18,486 nucleotides of DNA from Marinosulfonomonas sp. PRT-SC04 (lineage in GTDB: Bacteria; Pseudomonadota; Alphaproteobacteria; Rhodobacterales; Rhodobacteraceae). The DNA lies in contig JPUR01000082.1 of the NCBI GenBank assembly GCA_001321835.1, positions 1 through 18,486 of the forward strand. Reading direction: 5' to 3'. Within the stretch, counting starts at the first letter, position 1. Every line of letters begins with the position of its first letter. Positions 1 through 6,737 of the stretch are shown here, in pieces. The notes beneath the pieces were generated by a model. The model made no database searches. It was not told the DNA's origin and saw only the letters and a program-made list of their open reading frames with translations. A program made the translations under genes and the position numbers.

Positions 1-30
1 GACGACGTGCTCGACATCTAGGCTAACCCT

Positions 31-57
31 GTGACACGGAATTCTGAACACCCTCCC
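31..57. repeat. Possible IS256-type terminal inverted repeat
   Basis: Read on the minus strand, this stretch begins GGGAGGGTGTTCAGAATTCC and continues into GTGTCAC. That resembles the terminal repeats of many IS256-family elements in alphaproteobacteria, as I recall them. If so, the element interior lies to the left and its outer edge is near position 57. A short open frame on the plus strand ends with a stop at 19-21 and could be the tail of its transposase, but too little is visible to say. The match is from memory only, and no second end is in the window. Confidence 0.3.
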
Positions 58-122
58 AAAATTCAGCTGTCGATTATTTTCTTAGCTGAGCAGCTTTAGA
101 AATATCAGGCAAATGTTTTAGG

Positions 123-251
123 TCAGCGATTCAGCGTCGTATCGCCGACCAGAACGCCGCGCTCGGCCATAATTTCTTCTAGATCAAGGTATGAAACCGC
201 ATCGCGAACGTAGAAAACACCGCACAAGATTACGTCTTTCGGGCCGAGCAT
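123..251 (-). pseudogene. IS6-like transposase, N-terminal fragment
   Basis: The minus strand from an ATG at 251 to a stop at 123 encodes 42 residues. They include KDVIL, VSYLDLEEIMAERGV and TTLNR. This is the N-terminal helix-turn-helix region of IS6/IS26-family transposases, where the usual pattern is P.(D/E)(I/V)I ... (L/V)SYRD(L/V)EE(L/I)MAERGV ... T(L/I/V).RW. A full transposase has about 230 residues and continues past NRW into the DDE catalytic domain. Here a stop follows the Arg and no DDE domain is found downstream, so the gene is a dead remnant. The ATG also lies further in than usual, with an in-frame stop four codons upstream. The fragment can have no transposase activity. Confidence 0.8.
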
Positions 252-301
252 ATGGCAAGCTTAGGCGTGGTGTGAAATCGTGAAACCTTTGTGATAGAGC
301 C
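123..301 (-). mobile_element. Truncated IS6-like element, left end
   Basis: About 50 bases upstream of the transposase fragment, the minus strand reads GGCTCTATCACAAAG, starting at 301. This resembles the IS6-family terminal repeat (GGCTCTGTTGCAAA in IS26), and the spacing to the transposase start fits that family. The element therefore appears to run from 301 leftward and to be cut off at or beyond 123. No right-hand terminal repeat was found before the window start. It lies just downstream of the potC terminator, so the transporter operon itself is not interrupted. Confidence 0.6.
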
Positions 302-338
302 ATCACTGCTCTACATAATTAGAATGTTGTAATCGGGC

Positions 339-366
339 AAAAAGTCGACCGCCATTACAGCGGTCG
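339..366 (-). terminator. Rho-independent terminator after potC-like gene
   Basis: On the minus strand a perfect 7-bp stem, CGACCGC/GCGGTCG, has a 7-base loop. It is followed by ACTTTTTG. It lies 21 bases past the potC-like stop codon and should end the importer operon transcript. Confidence 0.7.
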
Positions 367-387
367 CGCCTTTCTTGAAGAAGCATA

Positions 388-1563
388 CTAGTCCAGATTG
401 GCCGGTGCAAACGCCCCGCCGAATGCTTCGCTCCCGCTTGGCTTCGGGGTGGTTACCGCATCCTTGGCCCTACTTGAGCCTTGGCTGGCGTTAGACTGAT
501 CCCGCAGCAAACGTATCTGGCGCATCTCTTCAATTCGTATTTTAATCTCGACCTGCTTGGCGGCACGCACATCAATCTTGCATTGCTTCGGATCATGGCT
601 TTGAGCGGTGCCGATCATTGAAATCGCAACAATGGACAAGATCACAAAGACAATCGCCGCTGGATTTCCTGTCATGAAAGCGGGCAAAATACCTCCGGTT
701 TTCTCAACAGATTTTCCCTGCTTGATCGCTTGTTTGCGGCTCTGGTTGCGATGATAAGCCTCGAACGCCAAGGCGATAAAAACAGTCAACGCGATGATGA
801 TAAACGCCAGTGAGGAAATCGATGGGTTAATCCCCAAGCGCACCTTTTGCGCCAGAACCGTTGTCAGGGTTTTATACTCAACGATGGTAAAGGTCGTGGT
901 GTTGTAGTTCTCAAAACTGGCCAAAAACGCCAGCACCGAGGCCGAGGCAATAGCGGGACGCATAAACGGCAACATAATTTTACGAAAGGCCTGCGTGTGG
1001 GTCGCGCCGAGATCAAGGGCGGCATCGGTCAGGCCGGTGTCAAACCGCTGCAACCGCGCCACAAACACCAGCATCGCGTAGGATGCAATAAACGAGGATT
1101 GCCCGAGAATGGTTAAGAATATGCCGTTATGGAACAGCCCGTTCAGAAACGATCCCTCAGCCACGCCCAGAAATTGCCCGACCCGATCCCAAAACACCAG
1201 CGTTGAAATTCCCAATACCACACCGGGGATTAAAATCGGCGCGATGATCATGGTGTAATAGGTTGATCTAAGTCTCGGCCAGACTTGTGTTAGCACAATC
1301 GATGCGGCCAACCCCATTGAGACCGACAGGACCACCGTACCAAGCCCGATAATGACGCTGTAATAAATGCCGTCGCGAATGTGTTTGTCGTCATACAAAA
1401 CCCGAAACCATTCAAACGTAAAACAGGCCCAAGGCGAAACGGCAGGAAAACTGGCCGAGTTGAAGGCCGTCAGGCTCATCACCACCAATGGCCCCAAAAG
1501 GTAGCTGAAAAAGATCAAAAAATAGGCGCCAAGCGCAATTCGGATAAGGGTTGCCGACCTCAT
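388..1563 (-). CDS. potC: Polyamine-type ABC transporter permease (PotC family) with C-terminal extension
   Basis: Inner-membrane permease of a spermidine/putrescine-class ABC importer; it should pair with the PotB-like protein and dock on the PotA-like ATPase. Residues 1-275 form the usual six-helix binding-protein-dependent permease domain. The cytoplasmic EAA coupling loop is at about 180-203 (DAALDLGATHTQAFRKIMLP). Usual PotC proteins are about 260-280 residues, but this one has 391. The extra part contains another hydrophobic segment at 302-318, a highly charged stretch at 325-356, and a low-complexity Ser/Thr/Gly/Pro/Ala tail. The ATG overlaps the potB stop by four bases, so translation is coupled. 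Substrate cannot be read from the permease; polyamines are the family default. The extension could be normal for a Rhodobacterales subfamily. Confidence 0.85.
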   Translation of the reverse strand: MRSATLIRIALGAYFLIFFSYLLGPLVVMSLTAFNSASFPAVSPWACFTFEWFRVLYDDKHIRDGIYYSVIIGLGTVVLSVSMGLAASIVLTQVWPRLRSTYYTMIIAPILIPGVVLGISTLVFWDRVGQFLGVAEGSFLNGLFHNGIFLTILGQSSFIASYAMLVFVARLQRFDTGLTDAALDLGATHTQAFRKIMLPFMRPAIASASVLAFLASFENYNTTTFTIVEYKTLTTVLAQKVRLGINPSISSLAFIIIALTVFIALAFEAYHRNQSRKQAIKQGKSVEKTGGILPAFMTGNPAAIVFVILSIVAISMIGTAQSHDPKQCKIDVRAAKQVEIKIRIEEMRQIRLLRDQSNASQGSSRAKDAVTTPKPSGSEAFGGAFAPANLD

Positions 1564-2489
1564 TTGCCGATGTCCCCCATGTTCACTTTAAAGATCTTCA
1601 TCACGCCCAAAACAATGATGATGGTCGAAAGCAACAGCACAATTGCATAAGCCGCCCCCTGCTGCCAATTCAGCGAGTCATTGAACCACTGATACACCAG
1701 TTGCGTGAACCACAGGCTGCTGGGCCCGCCCAGAATTTGCGGCGCAGCCAAGGCACCAGCCGACAGCATAAACACCATGGTCGCACCCGACACGATACCG
1801 GGTTTGGCGTGCGGAATAACAATGCGAAGATGGATCCTCACCCACGAGGCACCCATGTCACGCGCGGCCTCGATCTGGTTCCGATCGAGGCTTTCGATCA
1901 CATTATACATTGGGAACAGCATCAGCAAAATATAAGCATAGCCAAGCCCCGCATACAGCGCGATGTCTTGTCGGATAAAGTCGATCGGCTCGCTGATAAG
2001 ATGCAAGAACATCAAAACCTCATTCAGCAAACCACTGTCACCAAAAATAATCCGCAACGCAAAGGCCCGCAGGATTTCATTGATCCAATACGGGATGATC
2101 AGCAGCACAACCAACAGCCGAACAAACCCCGAGCCTTTTGATTGGCCTAGAAAATATGCCAACGGATAGCATAGGAAAATATTGAACACCGTCACCATCG
2201 CCGCTGCGATAATTGTGCGCATGAACACCATCAAATCAACGGTGTTATAGGTCTGGTGGGTCTCGTCAGAACCATACAGCAAATGCTGATAGTTGCTCAG
2301 AGTGTACACATCATTCGGGCCACCTTGCTGGGCAGGCGGCAGGTTATAGCGGAACGAATAATCCAGCATCGAAAGCTGCGGCAGGATCACCAAAAAGATC
2401 AGCCAAAACCCGACCAGCCCCATCAAAAGACTGCCCATCACAATGCCATTGTTCCGAAAGAACACCGAAAAAATCATTGGTTTTTTCAT
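1560..2489 (-). CDS. potB: Polyamine-type ABC transporter permease (PotB family)
   Basis: First permease of the importer, 309 residues, within the normal range for PotB. Hydrophobic helices include residues 17-38, 92-113, 125-147 and 176-197, with two more near the C-terminus. The EAA coupling loop is at 207-231 (EAARDMGASWVRIHLRIVIP). A periplasmic loop of about 50 residues follows the first helix, as in PotB proteins. A GGGG-containing ribosome site sits about ten bases before the ATG. The gene starts 9 bases after the potA stop and overlaps potC by four bases, so it is one translationally coupled operon. Assignment as PotB rather than PotC follows from gene order and the longer N-terminal region. 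Confidence 0.87.
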   Translation of the reverse strand: MKKPMIFSVFFRNNGIVMGSLLMGLVGFWLIFLVILPQLSMLDYSFRYNLPPAQQGGPNDVYTLSNYQHLLYGSDETHQTYNTVDLMVFMRTIIAAAMVTVFNIFLCYPLAYFLGQSKGSGFVRLLVVLLIIPYWINEILRAFALRIIFGDSGLLNEVLMFLHLISEPIDFIRQDIALYAGLGYAYILLMLFPMYNVIESLDRNQIEAARDMGASWVRIHLRIVIPHAKPGIVSGATMVFMLSAGALAAPQILGGPSSLWFTQLVYQWFNDSLNWQQGAAYAIVLLLSTIIIVLGVMKIFKVNMGDIGK

Positions 2490-2498
2490 GTCGCGCCC

Positions 2499-3611
2499 CT
2501 ACTCCGAGGCCAGCTCGCCAGCGGCCATAACCACGGCGTTGCTGGCATCATAATGCAGGGCCAAATTCTGGCCTTTGGCTGAAATATTGTCTTGGCCAGT
2601 GTTGGGCACTGACATTTTAAGCAACTTGCCGCCGTCTCCTTCGAGGAACACGCTAAACGAATTACCCTCAAATTCCTCATTTACCACATTGGCCGAAATG
2701 GTGGTCTTGCTCTTACCTTTGGCTCGGCCCAACGCCAAAGCTTCGGGGCGGATAAACATCATAGCGTCATCGCCAACCCCCAGTTTTCCGACTTGAGTCG
2801 GGGTGATCTGGGCCAGTAAATCGCCAGAGCGATTGGTGGTGATCAGCGCCTCATTGCCTTTGATGGATTTTATTTTACCGCGAAACACGTTATTTTCACC
2901 GACAAACGACGCCACGAACGGGGTCGATGGGTGGTCATAAATATTATGGCCGGTGTCGATCTGATCGATCACACCTTCCTTCATCACCGCCACACTGTCA
3001 GACATCGTCAAGGCCTCGCCTTGGTCGTGGGTGATGTAAATAAAGGTGATGCCAACCCGTTGTTGGATTTCACGCAGCTCGGTACGCATATGTTGGCGCA
3101 GCTTCAAATCCAGCGCCGACAGTGGCTCGTCTAACAGCAAAACATCAGGGTTGGCACAGAGCGCGCGGGCAATCGCCACCCGCTGTTTTTGTCCACCAGA
3201 AAGCTCGCTTGGCAGCTTGTCGGCCTGCCCGTCCAGCGCAATCATATCCAGCAGCTCGTCCGCCCGTTTGCGTCGCTCTTTGGTGCTTGCACCACTCACC
3301 TCCATCGAGAAGGCGATGTTTTCCCAGACCTTCATCAACGGGAACAGGGCAAGGTTTTGAAAGATCAGCGCGGTGGGCCGCTTGTTCGGACCGATGCCCG
3401 ACATGTCTTTGCCACCAATCATAATCCGCCCATCGCTGGGGTCTAGAAACCCTGAAATCGCACGTAAAATTGTGGTTTTCCCACAGCCTGATGGCCCGAG
3501 GAAGGAGAAAAACTCCCCTCCGCTGATGCTCACATTTGCCTCTCTGACAGCGACAAAATCTCCGAACTTGATCCAGACATTTTCCAGATCAACCGCAACA
3601 CCTGAACCCAT
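2499..3611 (-). CDS. potA: ABC transporter ATP-binding protein (PotA family)
   Basis: Cytoplasmic ATPase that powers the importer. All nucleotide-binding motifs are intact: Walker A GPSGCGKTT at 39-47, Q-loop Gln85, signature LSGGQ at 137-141, Walker B with DEP at 161-163, and switch His195. After about residue 240 comes a TOBE-type regulatory domain, giving 370 residues, typical of PotA/FbpC-type ATPases rather than shorter amino-acid ones. GGGGAA about seven bases before the ATG supports the start. It follows the binding-protein gene after a 113-base gap holding a hairpin, and precedes potB by 9 bases. PotA, PotF-system and iron or sulfate ATPases are hard to tell apart by motif alone; the permeases and binding protein support the polyamine class. 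Confidence 0.88.
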   Translation of the reverse strand: MGSGVAVDLENVWIKFGDFVAVREANVSISGGEFFSFLGPSGCGKTTILRAISGFLDPSDGRIMIGGKDMSGIGPNKRPTALIFQNLALFPLMKVWENIAFSMEVSGASTKERRKRADELLDMIALDGQADKLPSELSGGQKQRVAIARALCANPDVLLLDEPLSALDLKLRQHMRTELREIQQRVGITFIYITHDQGEALTMSDSVAVMKEGVIDQIDTGHNIYDHPSTPFVASFVGENNVFRGKIKSIKGNEALITTNRSGDLLAQITPTQVGKLGVGDDAMMFIRPEALALGRAKGKSKTTISANVVNEEFEGNSFSVFLEGDGGKLLKMSVPNTGQDNISAKGQNLALHYDASNAVVMAAGELASE

Positions 3612-3680
3612 GTAAAAATTCCCCGTGTGTCTATAATTGAGCCTCTTGCGGGCGATGTCCTCTGGCCGTTAATCCCGAAA

Positions 3681-3709
3681 TGTCCGGCCACAACAGCTGC
3701 GGCTGGACA
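3681..3709 (-). other. Hairpin between potD and potA (possible attenuator or RNA stabiliser)
   Basis: On the minus strand TGTCCAGCC pairs with GGCCGGACA (8 of 9 pairs, one A-C mismatch) around an 11-base loop, followed by TTTCGGG. It begins 16 bases past the potD stop. A hairpin here is the common arrangement for leaving the binding-protein mRNA more abundant than that of the membrane parts. The U-run is short, so full termination is unlikely. Confidence 0.45.
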
Positions 3710-3724
3710 TCGTATTTCAGTCGC

Positions 3725-4867
3725 TTAAGAGCTTTGGAACTTGTTCACATACTCAGTGCGAATGTCCGCATACCAAGGCGCCTCGGCAGGCCATGCATTA
3801 AGATTGGCCAGCGCATCACCTGGATAGGCTTCCGCAAAATTTTTGGCATAGTTATCAGAGGCATAGGTGTCCGCCCCAAGGATCGGCGAGTTGTAGCCGT
3901 GTTTGTCAATTGCAGTGCCCGCATTTTCCGCGTTGTAAGCAAATTTAATCAGCTCATAAACTTGATCAATGTTTTTGGCGCCCTTCGGCATTGCCAATCC
4001 GTCAACCCACGCCATAGCGCCTTCCATCGGCGCTTGATATGTGACCGGTTCGCCAGCAGTTTTCAGCGCCAGTGGTGGACCATCCCAGGTTTGGCCAACA
4101 ATAACGCCGTCATTCAACAGGCCATTTTTCTGGCTATCCGCATCATTCCAGATCAGTTTCAGGTTCGATTTACGCGCAATGCACCAGTCGGTGATCTTCG
4201 CCCATGTCTTGCGCATGTTTTCCTCAGACTCATACGCCTCCCAAACCGAACCAGCGTCCAGTTGGCCAGACGCCTCCATGAACAGCCCAGCACAGAGCAT
4301 ACCCGAGTGGGCACGGATCATGGTCTTGCCCGCATTTTCCTCGTCCCAGATCTCGCCATAGGATGGCACACCGGATGCGTCTTTCGGGGTGAATTTATCA
4401 ATCCGCCATGACATGCCTTCGGTGCCCCAGATGTGCGGGATCCAAGTATTGCCAGCGCCTTCAAAGTTCCAGGCGTCAGGGCCGATTTTGGCCATCGCAG
4501 GGTTGGCCGCATCAATATTGATGCGGCTCATGTCAAATGGTTGCAGCAACTCCAGCGGCCCCCATTGCAAGGAGCGGTTGTTGGTTGGCCCGATCAAATC
4601 AGCACCCGCCCCGTTTGAGGCTTTGATCTTGTTGATCAGCTCCTCGTTGGAGCCGATACCGATGTAATTCACTTTAATGCCAGACTCCGCGGTGAATTTC
4701 TCCAGCATTTCATCAGGCCAGTAATCAGACCAATCCATCAGTGTCATTTCGCCAGATGACGCCAGCGCCTTTGAAACCAGCGCCGGTGTGGCCAGCGCCG
4801 CGGCACCGACAGCGGTGCCTGACTTCAGGAATGAACGGCGATTGAAAGTTGATTTGGATTTGATCAT
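3725..4867 (-). CDS. potD: Periplasmic substrate-binding protein, PotD/PotF-like, Tat-type signal
   Basis: Extracytoplasmic solute-binding protein of the importer, 380 residues. The N-terminus has a twin-arginine motif, NRRSFLK at residues 9-15, followed by a hydrophobic Ala-rich stretch and a likely cleavage after about residue 36 (SKALA), so export as a folded protein is expected. The mature part begins LMDWSDYWPDEMLEKF, the usual opening of PotD-family proteins, and includes a GIGSNEELINKI segment near residue 72. A strong GGGAGGGAG ribosome site lies 8 bases before the ATG. It is the first gene of the operon. The ligand could be putrescine, spermidine or another amine or amino acid; nearby aminotransferase and MocR genes favour an amine that is catabolised. 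Confidence 0.85.
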   Translation of the reverse strand: MIKSKSTFNRRSFLKSGTAVGAAALATPALVSKALASSGEMTLMDWSDYWPDEMLEKFTAESGIKVNYIGIGSNEELINKIKASNGAGADLIGPTNNRSLQWGPLELLQPFDMSRINIDAANPAMAKIGPDAWNFEGAGNTWIPHIWGTEGMSWRIDKFTPKDASGVPSYGEIWDEENAGKTMIRAHSGMLCAGLFMEASGQLDAGSVWEAYESEENMRKTWAKITDWCIARKSNLKLIWNDADSQKNGLLNDGVIVGQTWDGPPLALKTAGEPVTYQAPMEGAMAWVDGLAMPKGAKNIDQVYELIKFAYNAENAGTAIDKHGYNSPILGADTYASDNYAKNFAEAYPGDALANLNAWPAEAPWYADIRTEYVNKFQSS

Positions 4868-5038
4868 GTAATTTCTCCCTCCCGGAGAATTATGGACCCA
4901 TCATCATGGTGTGCCCTCAGTTAGCTTGCATTAGCACTTTTCCCCTATCGGCTTTTGGTTTCATTTTAGTGACCAACCGCGGCAACAGGCAAAACCTTGC
5001 GCTCCAGAAAAGTAGTGTAACAAAAATTCAATTGGCGC

Positions 5039-5070
5039 ATACATCCAGAATTAAAGGTTAATAAGTCCAG
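5039..5070 (-). promoter_or_regulatory. Direct-repeat pair upstream of potD, candidate MocR operator
   Basis: On the minus strand CTGGACTTAT (5070 to 5061) and CTGGATGTAT (5048 to 5039) are direct repeats of CTGGNNNTAT whose starts are 22 bp apart, about two helical turns. They lie 172-203 bases upstream of the potD ATG and point toward it. The same word occurs twice with 23-bp spacing in the divergent mocR/aminotransferase region. MocR-family regulators commonly bind direct repeats, and the alphaproteobacterial TauR site, as I remember it, has a CTGGAC core. No confident -35/-10 pair was identified. Confidence 0.55.
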
Positions 5071-5142
5071 TTTTAAAATCTAGGATCACACCTCAAAAAC
5101 TACGTAACCCACTGATCTAATGGAATAAAATTCTTATTTTGA

Positions 5143-6606
5143 TTAATAATCTTTAATCGCCTGCGAAATTCGCCTAATTCCTTCCGGTATTTTCTCGGCA
5201 GCGATCGACGAATAGGCCAGACGGAAAAAGTTATTTGGCGTATTTTCACCGGCAAAGAACGGATTCCCAGCCTCGATCAAAACCCCATTTTCAGCCAGTC
5301 TCTGACGCAGTATTTCAGTGTCTATTTCGGCGGGCGCCTCGACCCAAAACCCCGACCCGCCAAAAGACGCACTGCCCGCAACCTTCATTTCAGTTTTTGC
5401 AAGCGCCTCTGCCGTGACTTGCCGGCGCCGGTGATAGACAGTGCGCATCTTTTTGATCATCGCATCATAGTGCCCCAAACCCAAAAAATACGCAGTTGTG
5501 CGCTGCATATATCCGGGCGGATGGCGTAGGGATGCCAACCGCAGAGCCCGAGCTTGCCGAATAAATGGTTCGGAGCCGACCAAATATCCCAGCCGCAAAC
5601 CAGGAAATAACGCCTTTGAAAAACTGCCGACATAAATCACCCGCCCATCTGTATCGAGCGATTTCAGCGCCGGCGATGGCGATTTAATAAAGCTCATCTC
5701 GAACTCGTAATCATCCTCGACGATCAGGAAATTTCGCTCTCTGGCAAGCTGCAACAACGCGTGCCGACGCGCCATTGGCATGGTGGTGGTGGTCGGGCAT
5801 TGATGGCTGGGCGTGATGAACAAGGCATTAAAGCTTTGCGGCAACCGGCCCGGCGGCAAGCCATCCGCATCAATATCTATCGGGTACTGCTTACAGCCGG
5901 TGTGGCGCAAAATTTGATTGATCCCGTGATAACCTGGGTTTTCAAACGCGGCAGATCGATCTGCATTCAGCAATATCTGCGCCGTCATCCACAGTGCATT
6001 CTGGGCGCCGACGGTCACCAGTATCTGCTCGGGGCGCGCTAAAATTCCACGCCGAGGCAAGGTGTGACGCATAATGAAATTGATCAGCTCTGGATCATCC
6101 TCTTCGGCGTAATCCGATGTCAAACTGCTGAATTCCTTTTTGCCCAAAGCCTGCATCGCACACAAACGCCAACTGGCCTGATTGAACAAATCAGGGTCTG
6201 GCTGGCCATACATAAAGGGGTACGGATAACTGCGCCAATCGTAGTTTTTCTTGACGTTTTTACCACCGGTAAATTGCTGCGTGATGGCGCGATCCCAATC
6301 AACAGTGTCGCGGACCATCTCGCCTTTGATCGCGGGCAACGGCACGGTTGGCGCGGTCGCGGACACAAAATAGCCTGACCGACTGGCCGATGTGATGTAA
6401 TCATCCGCCACCAATTCATGATAGGCCAGTGTCACGGTGATGCGCGAAATCCCCAAATGTTCGGCCAGCTTGCGTGAAGACGGCAATTTTTCCCCGACCT
6501 GCAATCGACCTGCCAAAATAGCCGACGCCACGATCTGCTGGATCTGGCTTTGCAGGCTGCCTTGAAAGTTTGGATCTAGGAAAAATGTGTCCTCTACAAG
6601 CGGCAT
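5143..6606 (-). CDS. MocR-family transcriptional regulator (GntR helix-turn-helix plus aminotransferase-like domain)
   Basis: PLP-binding transcription factor of the MocR/PdxR/TauR/GabR class. From the ATG at 6606 it has 487 residues, the family norm. Residues about 15-80 are a GntR winged helix (LQVGEKLPSSRKLAEHLGIS, then RITVTLAYHEL). A class I aminotransferase-like domain follows, with the PLP-lysine motif GSFSK at Lys331. The start at 6606 has an AGGGG ribosome site five bases upstream; a longer frame to 6708 lacks support and would run through the intergenic operator region. It is divergent from the aminotransferase gene, with 131 bp between the starts. The repeat nearest its own start is only 12 bases upstream, so autoregulation is likely. 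The effector is unknown. Confidence 0.88.
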   Translation of the reverse strand: MPLVEDTFFLDPNFQGSLQSQIQQIVASAILAGRLQVGEKLPSSRKLAEHLGISRITVTLAYHELVADDYITSASRSGYFVSATAPTVPLPAIKGEMVRDTVDWDRAITQQFTGGKNVKKNYDWRSYPYPFMYGQPDPDLFNQASWRLCAMQALGKKEFSSLTSDYAEEDDPELINFIMRHTLPRRGILARPEQILVTVGAQNALWMTAQILLNADRSAAFENPGYHGINQILRHTGCKQYPIDIDADGLPPGRLPQSFNALFITPSHQCPTTTTMPMARRHALLQLARERNFLIVEDDYEFEMSFIKSPSPALKSLDTDGRVIYVGSFSKALFPGLRLGYLVGSEPFIRQARALRLASLRHPPGYMQRTTAYFLGLGHYDAMIKKMRTVYHRRRQVTAEALAKTEMKVAGSASFGGSGFWVEAPAEIDTEILRQRLAENGVLIEAGNPFFAGENTPNNFFRLAYSSIAAEKIPEGIRRISQAIKDY

Positions 6607-6617
6607 CGCACCCCTAA

Positions 6618-6650
6618 CTGGATATATATTGAAATCTAAACTGGCCCTAT
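6618..6650 (+). promoter_or_regulatory. Direct-repeat pair in the mocR/aminotransferase divergent region, candidate MocR operator
   Basis: CTGGATATAT at 6618-6627 and CTGGCCCTAT at 6641-6650 are direct repeats of CTGGNNNTAT with starts 23 bp apart. Both are preceded by A. They point toward the aminotransferase gene and lie 88-120 bases before its ATG and 12-44 bases before the mocR start. This position suits activation of the aminotransferase promoter together with repression of mocR. The pair matches the one upstream of potD in sequence, spacing and orientation relative to the target gene. Confidence 0.6.
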
Positions 6651-6654
6651 GGAA

Positions 6655-6683
6655 TTCACAACGCAGCCCTAATGTCAAATAAG
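6655..6683 (+). promoter_or_regulatory. Weak candidate promoter for the aminotransferase
   Basis: TTCACA at 6655-6660 and AATAAG at 6678-6683 are separated by 17 bases. Neither is close to consensus, which would fit an activator-dependent promoter. The second CTGG repeat ends five bases before the -35 candidate. This is a guess based on spacing. Confidence 0.25.
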
Positions 6684-6737
6684 AATTCGGCCGCATCGCG
6701 CGCCACATCCCAACATTTAGACCTAAGGAAACGCATC

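Noticed and set aside
3680..4411. A 243-codon plus-strand open frame
   Set aside because: Antisense to potD, no family features, no ribosome site; a shadow frame.
4998..5007. A third CTGG word upstream of potD
   Set aside because: It reads CTGGAGCGCA on the minus strand, lacks the TAT part, and is 41 bp from the nearest copy, so it was not counted as part of the operator.
6607..6708. Longer mocR start at 6708
   Set aside because: It would add 34 residues through the divergent operator region and lacks a ribosome site; the ATG at 6606 has AGGGG at good spacing and gives the usual family length.
6672..6737. Earlier in-frame ATG for the aminotransferase
   Set aside because: The 22 extra residues match no family feature, and AAGGA precedes only the ATG at 6738.
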